32,158 nucleotides of DNA from Algisphaera sp039180025 (GTDB taxonomy: Bacteria > Planctomycetota > Phycisphaerae > Phycisphaerales > Phycisphaeraceae). The position numbers and the translations under genes were made by a program. The stretch lies in contig JBCDDZ010000033.1 of the NCBI GenBank assembly GCA_039180025.1, forward strand, positions 1 to 32,158. The letters run 5' to 3'. Below are positions 15,884 to 22,598 of this stretch, in pieces; positions within the stretch are counted from its first letter, which is position 1, and each line of letters begins with the position of its first letter. The notes beneath the pieces are model-generated. The model searched no databases, was not told the origin of the DNA, and worked only from the letters and a program-made list of their open reading frames with translations.

Positions 15884-15994
15884 CCGCTTTGCCGCGCCGC
15901 GGTGCCACGCCGCCGCTTCGGATTAGAGGAATCCGGGGCCGACGGCCGATAGGCCTGGTCAAGGGATGGTCCTGGGTATGAGAGACGTTCACGT

Positions 15995-18610
15995 ATGGCT
16001 TCGTCCTGGCTGCTGCTGATCGCCATTTTTGCTCCCGTGGCCGCCGGGGCCGCGACCCTCGCCCTGCCCCGGCGGGTGCTCGCTCCGCGGGTGCTCCTCG
16101 CCGCCGCGGGGCCCGCGCTGGCGTTCGTCCTGGTGCTCGCCCACGTCTCGGCCCACGGTGTCGCCGGGCACGCCCCGCCCTCGGACCACCCCGCCGCCAG
16201 CGCACACACCGACCACGCTCACGGCCACGCCGACCACGCCAAGGCCCACCACGACTCGGTCGCGCCGGCGTCACCCGACGATCACGCCGCCCACGCCCAC
16301 GCCGACGCGGTCACCAACCTCGCGCCCGTCCCCGAGCCCACGGCCGAGATCGCCTGGGTGCCCACCCTCCACCTGAATCTCGCGTTCCTGGTCGACGGCC
16401 TCGGCGGGTTCTTCGCGCTCCTGGTCGCGGGCATCGGCGTCCTGATCGTCTTCTACGCCCGGGGGTATTTCGGCAACTCCGAACAAGCCCGGCAGGACCT
16501 CTACCGCTTTTATCCCACCCTCGGCTTCTTCGCGACCGCCATGCTCGGTGTGGTCCTGGCCGACTACACCCTCCTGACCCTCGTCTTCTGGGAACTCACG
16601 TCCATCAGCAGCTTCCTGCTCATCGGCTGGGACCGCTACGACAAGCACGCCCTGAAACTCGCTAAACAGGCGTTCTTCACCACCGGGCTCGGCGGCATGG
16701 GGCTGCTCGGCGGGATCGCCCTCTTCGGACACACCACCGGCGTCTGGCGCTGGAGCGAACTCCTGGCCCACCCCGAGGCGGTCGACTTCGCCTCCGCCGG
16801 CGTCATCGGGTCGTTCGTGCTGATCTTCATCGGCGCCGCCAGCAAAAGCGCCCAGTGGCCGCTGCATTACTGGCTCCCCGGCGCGATGGCCGCCCCCACC
16901 CCCGTCTCGGCGTATCTCCACTCGGCCACCATGGTCAAGGCCGGCGTCTTCCTCATCGGCCGGCTGTTCCCCGTGTTCGCCCCCGCCCTCGCCGCCGGCG
17001 ACGTCCACTTCTGGCCCGGGGTCGTCACCTGGTTCGGCGCGGTCACCATGCTCTACGGCGGGGTCACCGCGCTCAACCAACACGACCTCAAACGCATCTT
17101 CGCCTACACCACCGTCTCGCAGCTCGGCCTGCTCGTCGCGATGTACGGCCTCGGCGGATTCGGGTTCGTGTCCCATGGCCACGCCTACGCCGCCGCGATC
17201 GACCTGGACATCACCCAGATCGCCAACCACGCTTTCTACAAAGCACCCCTCTTCATCACCGCCGGCGCGATCGGCCACTACGCCTCCCGCAACCTGCCCG
17301 AGCTTTTCGGCGCGTTCCATAAACACAAGGCCATCTGCCTGACTATGCTCCTGGCCGGCTACGCCCTCGCCGCGGGGCCCGGCACCATCAGCTTCCAGGC
17401 GAAAGAACTCTTCCTCTACGCGCTGGTTCACGCCGCGGGGGCCGCGCCTTGGGTCTGGGTTATCCTGGGCATGACCGTTCTCACCGCCGCCTGCAACGTC
17501 GCCATCTTCGTCCGGCTGCTGACGACACTGATGGGCTGGCGGTTCGGCCTCCGCGCCGACCCCGTGGCCGAGGACCCGCACGGCCACGACGACCACGGGC
17601 ATGAGCACGGCTTCTGGGCCCAGCTCATCTGGCTCCCGGCGGTGCCGCTGGTCGCGTTCCAATACCTAGGCGGCCTCGTTACCCCGCTGTGGAACGCGGT
17701 GTTTCTGCCCTTTGAGAAATACATCAACTACTTCGACGCCGTCCCCGCCCTCTGGCAGGTCAGCTTCACCACCGCGCCGCTCTACCTGTCGCTGATGGCC
17801 ATCGGGCTGGGCATCTTCCTGGGTATCAGCCGGCTGCTGCGTGGCCAGCATACCGACCTCCACGACACGATCTACCCGGTGACGGAACTTATCAGCGTCG
17901 GCCTCGGCCGGGGGATCATCTCGATCGTCCAGACCGGCAACATCCGCCACTACACCGCCGCGGTGCTGGTGACCCTGCTCGTCGGGTTCGCCGCCGCGGT
18001 CTTCAGCGACCCCGCGATGCTCCACGCCGTCGCCCCCGCCGCGGCGCTGGCCTTCGAGCTGCCGCTGGGGCTGATCCTCGGGGGCATCATCTGCCTCAGC
18101 GCGCTGCTGCTCCCCGCCACCGGTTCGCGGGTCGTCCGGGTGTTGCTCCTGGGTTCTTGCGGTTTTGCCGTGGTCGCCATGTACATCGTTTATCAGGCCC
18201 CCGACCTGGTCCTGACCCAGGTGATGGTCGAGATCATCTCCGTGCTGCTGTTCGTGCTCGTGCTCCGGCTGCTGCCGCGTGACACGGGCAAGGGCATCCA
18301 CCGCGGCCGCTGGTGGCGCAGCATCGTCGGGGGCGTGGTCGGCCTGATGTTCGGCTGGATGACCCTGGTCGCCGCCGGCGCCGAACCCGCCGAACGCCTC
18401 GGCGAATGGTTCGTCCAGTACGCCTACCACGGCGAAAAACTCGCCGACGGGACCTACGGCCGCGGCGCCGGGGGCTTCAACGTCGTCAACGTCATTCTCG
18501 TCGACTTCCGTGGCTTCGACACGCTCGGCGAAGTCACCGTCCTCGCGCTCGCCGCGCTCGGGGTCTGGTCCATGCTGCCCGGCCGGCGGAAGGAGTTCGG
18601 TTCAAGATGA
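15995..18610 (+). CDS. mrpA: Mrp antiporter subunit A, first operon, with histidine-rich loops
   Basis: This 871-residue subunit is NuoL-like at the N-terminus and has the MrpA C-terminal extension. Key channel residues are intact: E200 in FWELTSISS (TM5), K284 in SKSAQWPLHYWLP, H309 and K315 in YLHSATMVKAG, and H412-x3-K416 in NHAFYKAPLF. The C-terminal part has QAPDLVLTQVMVE and NVVNVILVDFRGFDTLGE, diagnostic of MrpA rather than NuoL. It is about 70-100 residues longer than usual. The excess is largely a histidine-rich loop (14 His in residues 50-102) between TM2 and TM3, predicted periplasmic; a second cluster HGHDDHGHEH lies at 529-538. The stop overlaps mrpB by 4 bp (ATGA). No strong Shine-Dalgarno is seen; TATGAG at 15977 is a possible -10. 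Confidence 0.95.
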   Translation: MASSWLLLIAIFAPVAAGAATLALPRRVLAPRVLLAAAGPALAFVLVLAHVSAHGVAGHAPPSDHPAASAHTDHAHGHADHAKAHHDSVAPASPDDHAAHAHADAVTNLAPVPEPTAEIAWVPTLHLNLAFLVDGLGGFFALLVAGIGVLIVFYARGYFGNSEQARQDLYRFYPTLGFFATAMLGVVLADYTLLTLVFWELTSISSFLLIGWDRYDKHALKLAKQAFFTTGLGGMGLLGGIALFGHTTGVWRWSELLAHPEAVDFASAGVIGSFVLIFIGAASKSAQWPLHYWLPGAMAAPTPVSAYLHSATMVKAGVFLIGRLFPVFAPALAAGDVHFWPGVVTWFGAVTMLYGGVTALNQHDLKRIFAYTTVSQLGLLVAMYGLGGFGFVSHGHAYAAAIDLDITQIANHAFYKAPLFITAGAIGHYASRNLPELFGAFHKHKAICLTMLLAGYALAAGPGTISFQAKELFLYALVHAAGAAPWVWVILGMTVLTAACNVAIFVRLLTTLMGWRFGLRADPVAEDPHGHDDHGHEHGFWAQLIWLPAVPLVAFQYLGGLVTPLWNAVFLPFEKYINYFDAVPALWQVSFTTAPLYLSLMAIGLGIFLGISRLLRGQHTDLHDTIYPVTELISVGLGRGIISIVQTGNIRHYTAAVLVTLLVGFAAAVFSDPAMLHAVAPAAALAFELPLGLILGGIICLSALLLPATGSRVVRVLLLGSCGFAVVAMYIVYQAPDLVLTQVMVEIISVLLFVLVLRLLPRDTGKGIHRGRWWRSIVGGVVGLMFGWMTLVAAGAEPAERLGEWFVQYAYHGEKLADGTYGRGAGGFNVVNVILVDFRGFDTLGEVTVLALAALGVWSMLPGRRKEFGSR

Positions 18611-19089
18611 GTTCGATCCTCCTGCGTACCGCCGTCCGGTTGATCTTTCCGCTGACGCTGCTCTTCGCCGCGTACACCGCGCTCAAGGGCCATAACGAGC
18701 CGGGCGGCGGCTTCATCGGCGGGCTGATGGCCGCCCTCGCGTTCCTGCTGTTTCGGATGACCCACGGTCGGGGCGCGCTCATTAAGCTCATGCCGTTCCA
18801 CCCCCGCGTGCTGATCTCGCTGGGCCTCTTCATCGCCGCCGCCACCGCGCTGGTTCCCCTGCTCTACGGCGAGCCCATGCTGCGCTCGCTGGTGATCGAC
18901 GAGCTGCCGCTGGGCTTCGGCCAGACCTACCACTTCGCCTCAGCGGTGTTCTTCGACGCCGGGGTGCTGATGGTCGTGGTCGGCGTGTCGGTCGGGATGG
19001 TCCAACGCCTCAACGAAGAACTCGACGTGCGGGAACAGCCCGCCGACCCCCCACCGGCCGCCGCCGATGCCGCGGAGGACCCTTCATGA
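18607..19089 (+). CDS. mrpB: Mrp antiporter subunit B, first operon
   Basis: A 160-residue membrane protein with the MrpB hallmark GHNEPGGGFIGGL (28-40) after the first helix, followed by further hydrophobic segments and a charged, proline-rich tail (about 137-160) that is longer than in the second copy. MrpB is an obligatory membrane subunit of the Mrp complex, which exchanges cytoplasmic Na+ (or K+, Li+) for protons; the subunit sits next to the MrpA C-terminal domain. The ATG overlaps the mrpA stop (ATGA), and the stop overlaps the mrpC ATG in the same way, so expression is coupled. The frame is open upstream inside mrpA, but that part is the shadow of mrpA. Confidence 0.94.
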   Translation: MSSILLRTAVRLIFPLTLLFAAYTALKGHNEPGGGFIGGLMAALAFLLFRMTHGRGALIKLMPFHPRVLISLGLFIAAATALVPLLYGEPMLRSLVIDELPLGFGQTYHFASAVFFDAGVLMVVVGVSVGMVQRLNEELDVREQPADPPPAAADAAEDPS

Positions 19090-19517
19090 CTTTTGTCATC
19101 GCCGTCTGCGTCGCGGTGTGTTTCGCGGTAAGCGTCTACCTGCTGCTGGGCCGTGACCTCAAGGGCCTGGCGATGGGGGTGTTTCTGCTCGGCCACGCGG
19201 CGAACCTGTCGATCCTGGCCATGAGCGGCTCGCCGGTCCACCCCACGGACCCGGTCGCGCTGCTCAAGACCACCCCGATCGCCGACTACGACACCCCCAC
19301 CGACCGCGCGTTGGCCGGCATGGTGGACCCGCTGCCCCAGGCGCTGATCCTTACCGCGATCGTCATCGGCTTCGCGGTGATGGGGTTCATGCTCACGCTG
19401 CTGGTGGTCACCGCCCGCTCGACGGGCACGCTGGAAGTCGACGAGCTTGCCCAGCCGGGCGACGCCGATGCCGACCCATCCTCCGAATCCTCGGCCCCGC
19501 AGGGAGCGGCTTCTTGA
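19086..19517 (+). CDS. mrpC: Mrp antiporter subunit C (NuoK-like), first operon
   Basis: A 143-residue, three-helix NuoK homologue. Conserved parts are GVFLLGHAANLSIL (31-44) in the second helix and DPLPQALILTAIVIGFAV (81-98) entering the third. Between them is a long loop (about 47-80), and the C-terminus has a serine/acid-rich tail of about 30 residues; both make it longer than the second copy (115 aa) and than typical MrpC. NuoK-like subunits form part of the half-channel next to MrpA and MrpD. Its ends overlap mrpB (ATGA) and mrpD (TTGA) by 4 bp each. Confidence 0.93.
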   Translation: MTFVIAVCVAVCFAVSVYLLLGRDLKGLAMGVFLLGHAANLSILAMSGSPVHPTDPVALLKTTPIADYDTPTDRALAGMVDPLPQALILTAIVIGFAVMGFMLTLLVVTARSTGTLEVDELAQPGDADADPSSESSAPQGAAS

Positions 19518-21160
19518 AAGACCCGACCTGCAACCTGATCGTGCTGATCGTCGTCATCCCCTTGATGATGGGGCTGCTGTGCGTGCCGCTGGTCAACCGG
19601 ACCCGCCTCTGCCGGGTGATCGGCAGCCTCAGCTTCAGCGCGACGTTCCTGCTCGCCTGCACCCTGCTGGTCGTCCGGGGGGATCAGGGCGTCCTGGTCA
19701 GTCAGATGGGCGGCTGGGCGGCGCCCTACGGCATCACGCTAGTCTTCGACGCGCTCTCGGGGCTGATGCTCGCGGCCGCGTCGCTGGTCGCCCTGGGCAC
19801 GTACCTCTATTCCTTCGGGTCGCTGCCGCACCGGACCGAGCGGCGCTACTTCCACCCGCTGGTCAACCTGATGATGATGGGGGTCAACCTCAGCTTCCTC
19901 ACCGGCGACCTGTTCAACCTCTTTGTCGCCTTCGAGATCATGCTCATGGCCAGCTACGGGCTGCTGGTCATCGGCGGCGGCCGGGCCCAGCTCCGGCAGG
20001 CGTATAAGTACGTCGCGATGAACCTGCTCGCGTCGTCGGTGTTCGTGATCGCGGCGGGGATGGCCTACGGGATGTTCGGCACGCTCAACATCGCCGACCT
20101 GTCTCGGCTGGCCGCACACCAGGCCGAGACCCAGACCCTGCCCACCGGGTTCACCGCCCTGGGCGTGCTTTTCTTGTTCGTCTTCGCCCTCAAGGCCGGC
20201 GTGTTTCCTCTCTGGTTCTGGCTGCCCGACACCTACCCGACCTGCCCGATCGCGATCGCGGGGCTGTTCGGCGGCGTGCTGACCAAGGTCGGGCTCTACG
20301 CGATCGCCCGGACCTTCCCCTTGATTTTCATCCAGGACGGGGCCGGGCACACCCTGGTGGTGATCCTCGCGATCGCCGCGGCCCTGACCATGTTCATGGG
20401 GGCGCTCGGGGCGCTGGCGTATACCGGGCTGCGCCGGGTGTTGAGCCTGATGCTGCTGATCGGGGTGGGCTACGCGCTCTTCGGGATCGTCGTGATGAGC
20501 GGCGGGGCGCTGGAGGGGGCGGCGTTCTACATGACCCAGTCGATGCTGGTCATGGCCGGGCTGTTCCTCTGCTGCGGGCTGATCGAACGCACCACCGGAA
20601 CCGACGAGACTCGGCGCATGGGTGGGCTGCTCGGCCGGCCGGGGATGGTCTGGCTGGGCGTGATGTTCTTCGTGGGGCTGCTGGGTGTGGTGGGGCTGCC
20701 GCCGACGTCGGGGTTCTACGGCAAGCTGGTGATCCTCCGCGAGGGGCTGGCCGGGCCGTTCTGGCTCGTCGGGCTGGTGGGGCTGGGCGTCGGGGCCCTG
20801 ACGCTGCTTGCGGCGCTGCGGGTCTGGTCGACCACATTCTGGGGCCCGCCGCCCGAGGAACAGGACTCCCCCCAAGAGTCGGACCCCGCCACGCCGCCGA
20901 GCCGCGGCCGGGTGAGTGAATACGCCGGCACCGCCCTGCTGGTCGGCGCGTCGCTGGCGATGGGTTTCGCCGCCGAGCCGGTCATCGGCACCGCGGCCAC
21001 CGCGGGGAAACAGCTCGCGTCGCCGCAGGTCTACCTCGACGCGGTGCTGGCCAACCCGCGCTACGCCGCGCCGGAAAAAACCTCCCCCGCCCCCGGACCC
21101 GGATCCGCTGCCGGATCCGGGGGCGATCCACACCACCCCCACGAGGCCGGCCATGATTAA
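19514..21160 (+). CDS. mrpD: Mrp antiporter subunit D, first operon, with altered channel residues
   Basis: A 548-residue NuoM/N-like antiporter subunit. Retained are the TM5 glutamate E141 in NLFVAFEIMLMASYG, K227 in LKAGVFPLWFWLPD, K258 in LTKVGLYA and K404 in SGFYGKLVIL. Unusually, the central HxxxK pair is absent: the segment reads FYMTQSMLVMAGLFL, with S343 and M347 where the second copy has H341 and K345. The helix before is LRRVLSLMLLIGVGY instead of IKRILAWHSISQVGY. It therefore has no canonical middle relay and may not move protons the usual way; this may be a property of a whole MrpD subgroup (PhaD-like). The C-terminal tail is Pro/Gly/His-rich (about 523-548). The start is TTG, with GGGAG 7 nt upstream and a TTGA overlap with mrpC. 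Confidence 0.92.
   Translation: MKDPTCNLIVLIVVIPLMMGLLCVPLVNRTRLCRVIGSLSFSATFLLACTLLVVRGDQGVLVSQMGGWAAPYGITLVFDALSGLMLAAASLVALGTYLYSFGSLPHRTERRYFHPLVNLMMMGVNLSFLTGDLFNLFVAFEIMLMASYGLLVIGGGRAQLRQAYKYVAMNLLASSVFVIAAGMAYGMFGTLNIADLSRLAAHQAETQTLPTGFTALGVLFLFVFALKAGVFPLWFWLPDTYPTCPIAIAGLFGGVLTKVGLYAIARTFPLIFIQDGAGHTLVVILAIAAALTMFMGALGALAYTGLRRVLSLMLLIGVGYALFGIVVMSGGALEGAAFYMTQSMLVMAGLFLCCGLIERTTGTDETRRMGGLLGRPGMVWLGVMFFVGLLGVVGLPPTSGFYGKLVILREGLAGPFWLVGLVGLGVGALTLLAALRVWSTTFWGPPPEEQDSPQESDPATPPSRGRVSEYAGTALLVGASLAMGFAAEPVIGTAATAGKQLASPQVYLDAVLANPRYAAPEKTSPAPGPGSAAGSGGDPHHPHEAGHD
21098..21121 (+). repeat. Perfect 10-bp inverted repeat at the mrpD1 3' end
   Basis: CCCGGATCCG (21098-21107), loop CTGC, then CGGATCCGGG (21112-21121): a perfect, very stable stem-loop. 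It lies inside the mrpD1 coding tail and ends 31 bp before the mrpE1 start. No T-run follows, so it is not an intrinsic terminator; it could slow ribosomes, protect or process the mRNA, or tune mrpE translation. Confidence 0.6.
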
Positions 21161-21638
21161 CAAGTTCTTGCTCAATCTGTTCCTGTCGGTGGTCTACGTC
21201 GCGCTGGCGGGAGACGTTTCGTTCCTGACCGCGCTCACCGGGTTCGTGATCGGGGCGCTGACGGTCTCGCTGCTCGGCCGCGCGACCGGGCGGGCGGGCT
21301 ACATGCACCGGGTCTACGGCGTGCTGCGCTTCGGGGTCTACTTCGTCTACATCCTGACCAAGGCCAACCTCGAAGTCGCCCGGGAAATTCTTACCCCCGG
21401 CTTCTCGATGACCCCCCGGATCATCCGCTACCCGGTCGACGGGCTGTCCGACACCGAAATCATCACGCTGGCTAACGCGATCTCGCTGACCCCCGGCACG
21501 CTCTCGGCGGACGTGACCGAGGACGGGTGCACGCTGTACATCCACTGCATGTACGCCGAGCGGCGTGAGGACGCGGTGGCGGCGCTGGACGAACTGAAGT
21601 GCTGGCTGCTGCGGGAGGTGTTTGACCATGACGTTTGA
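21153..21638 (+). CDS. mrpE: Mrp antiporter subunit E, first operon
   Basis: A 161-residue protein with N-terminal hydrophobic helices and a soluble C-terminal domain. The conserved core is NAISLTPGTLSADVTEDGCTL (starting at about residue 109), the MrpE signature ITLTPGTLS-type strand. MrpE is needed for full assembly and activity of the complex but is not thought to carry ions. The start overlaps the mrpD tail by 8 bp, with GAGG 6 nt upstream, and the end overlaps mrpF by 11 bp. It ends in a cysteine- and acid-containing tail not seen in the second copy. Confidence 0.93.
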   Translation: MINKFLLNLFLSVVYVALAGDVSFLTALTGFVIGALTVSLLGRATGRAGYMHRVYGVLRFGVYFVYILTKANLEVAREILTPGFSMTPRIIRYPVDGLSDTEIITLANAISLTPGTLSADVTEDGCTLYIHCMYAERREDAVAALDELKCWLLREVFDHDV

Positions 21639-22059
21639 CCCGAGCCTGATCGAAACGGCGGGCGCGATCCTTGCTGCGGCGGCCGAGGGCGGCGGCCCCG
21701 CGGAGCGTGAACTGCCGGGGCAGGGCGAGATGATGCCCGTGCTGGCCTTCGCCGTGACCGCCGGGGTCTACATCCTCTGCGTGGGGATGGTGTTTTGCCT
21801 CTGGCGGCTGATCAAAGGGCCCGAGTTGGCCGACCGGGTGCTGTCCGCCGACCTCTTGGCACTGCATGTGGTGGGGCTGGTGGTGCTGCTGACGATCTAC
21901 GTGGGCGACCTGGTCTTTTTCGACGCCGCGCTGGTGGTGTCGATCATCGGGTTTGTGAGCACGGTGGGGTTCTCCCAGTACATCTACGCAACCGCGGGCC
22001 GCAAGCCCGGCGAGACGAAACCCGACCCAGCCCTGCAACCCCACGGAGGCGGATCATGA
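21628..22059 (+). CDS. mrpF: Mrp antiporter subunit F, first operon, with N-terminal extension
   Basis: Residues about 36-125 are a normal three-helix MrpF: LWRLIKGPELADRVLSADLL (the RLxxGPxxxDRVxAxD motif of the family) followed by two helices ending in FVSTVGFSQYIYA. The first 34 residues are an alanine-rich stretch absent from the second copy (97 aa). The upstream ATG at 21628 has GGAGG about 10 nt before it and overlaps mrpE by 11 bp; an ATG pair at 21730-21735, preceded by AGGGCGAG, would give a standard-length protein. I keep the longer form with reservation. The stop overlaps mrpG (ATGA). Confidence 0.88.
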   Translation: MTFDPSLIETAGAILAAAAEGGGPAERELPGQGEMMPVLAFAVTAGVYILCVGMVFCLWRLIKGPELADRVLSADLLALHVVGLVVLLTIYVGDLVFFDAALVVSIIGFVSTVGFSQYIYATAGRKPGETKPDPALQPHGGGS

Positions 22060-22394
22060 CGGCCATAGGCGATTGGATGGCGGCGATTTTTGTTCTGATC
22101 GGGCTGTTTTTCTTCGGGCTCGGCGCGGTCGGGGTGGTGCGGATGCCCGACACGTATCACCGGCTGCACGCGGCGACCAAGTGCGCGACGCTGGGGCTGA
22201 TCGGCCTGCTGGTGGGCATCGTGTTTCATATCGGGACCGGTGCGGTGGACGCGAAGGTGGCGGTCGTGGTGGTGTTCGCGTTCGTGGCCGGGCCCGTCGG
22301 CTCGCACATGCTGGCGAAGGCGGCGCTGCGGGTGGGCGACGAGCAGTGGGAAGGGACGCTGTCGGACGAGCACGCGGAGGACGGGCTGAGCTGA
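22056..22394 (+). CDS. mrpG: Mrp antiporter subunit G, first operon
   Basis: A 112-residue three-helix protein. The family motif GVVRMPDTYHRLHAATKCATLG (from about residue 26, after the first helix) is complete, as is the last helix ending in GPVGSHMLAKAA. MrpG completes the seven-subunit set. GGAGG lies 6 nt before the ATG, which overlaps the mrpF stop. The following 204 bp (22395-22598) contain no gene; they hold the 12-bp palindrome CCCCGCGCGGGG and a GCCGC/GCGGC stem, but no T-run, so the end of this transcript is unclear and read-through into the second operon is possible. Confidence 0.94.
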   Translation: MTAIGDWMAAIFVLIGLFFFGLGAVGVVRMPDTYHRLHAATKCATLGLIGLLVGIVFHIGTGAVDAKVAVVVVFAFVAGPVGSHMLAKAALRVGDEQWEGTLSDEHAEDGLS

Positions 22395-22585
22395 TCGTGT
22401 AAACGGTTGAGCCGGCAGACCCACGGCGACGCCGCGGCCACGGCGGCCGAAACCCCGCGCGGGGCTGCGCAGCGACCGGCTTTGAATCCGCCGGAAAATC
22501 GTCGGGCTCAAGGGCTCACGCGGCGCCGCGATCAACCCGAACGGTCGGCGGTTACCCGGAGGTGGCAGGGGTTCGACGATCCGCC

Positions 22586-22591
22586 TACGCT
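22586..22591 (+). promoter_or_regulatory. Putative -10 element (TACGCT) of the second Mrp operon, leaderless geometry
   Basis: TACGCT ends 7 nt before the mrpA2 ATG; GTGGCA (22562-22567) lies 18 bp upstream as a weak -35. No Shine-Dalgarno precedes the ATG. This would let the second operon be transcribed on its own. Confidence 0.4.
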
Positions 22592-22598
22592 ACGCGGG

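Noticed and set aside
22395..22598. Riboswitch or sRNA between the two Mrp operons
   Set aside because: Several short GC stems are present, but I see no conserved riboswitch core, T-run or sRNA promoter.
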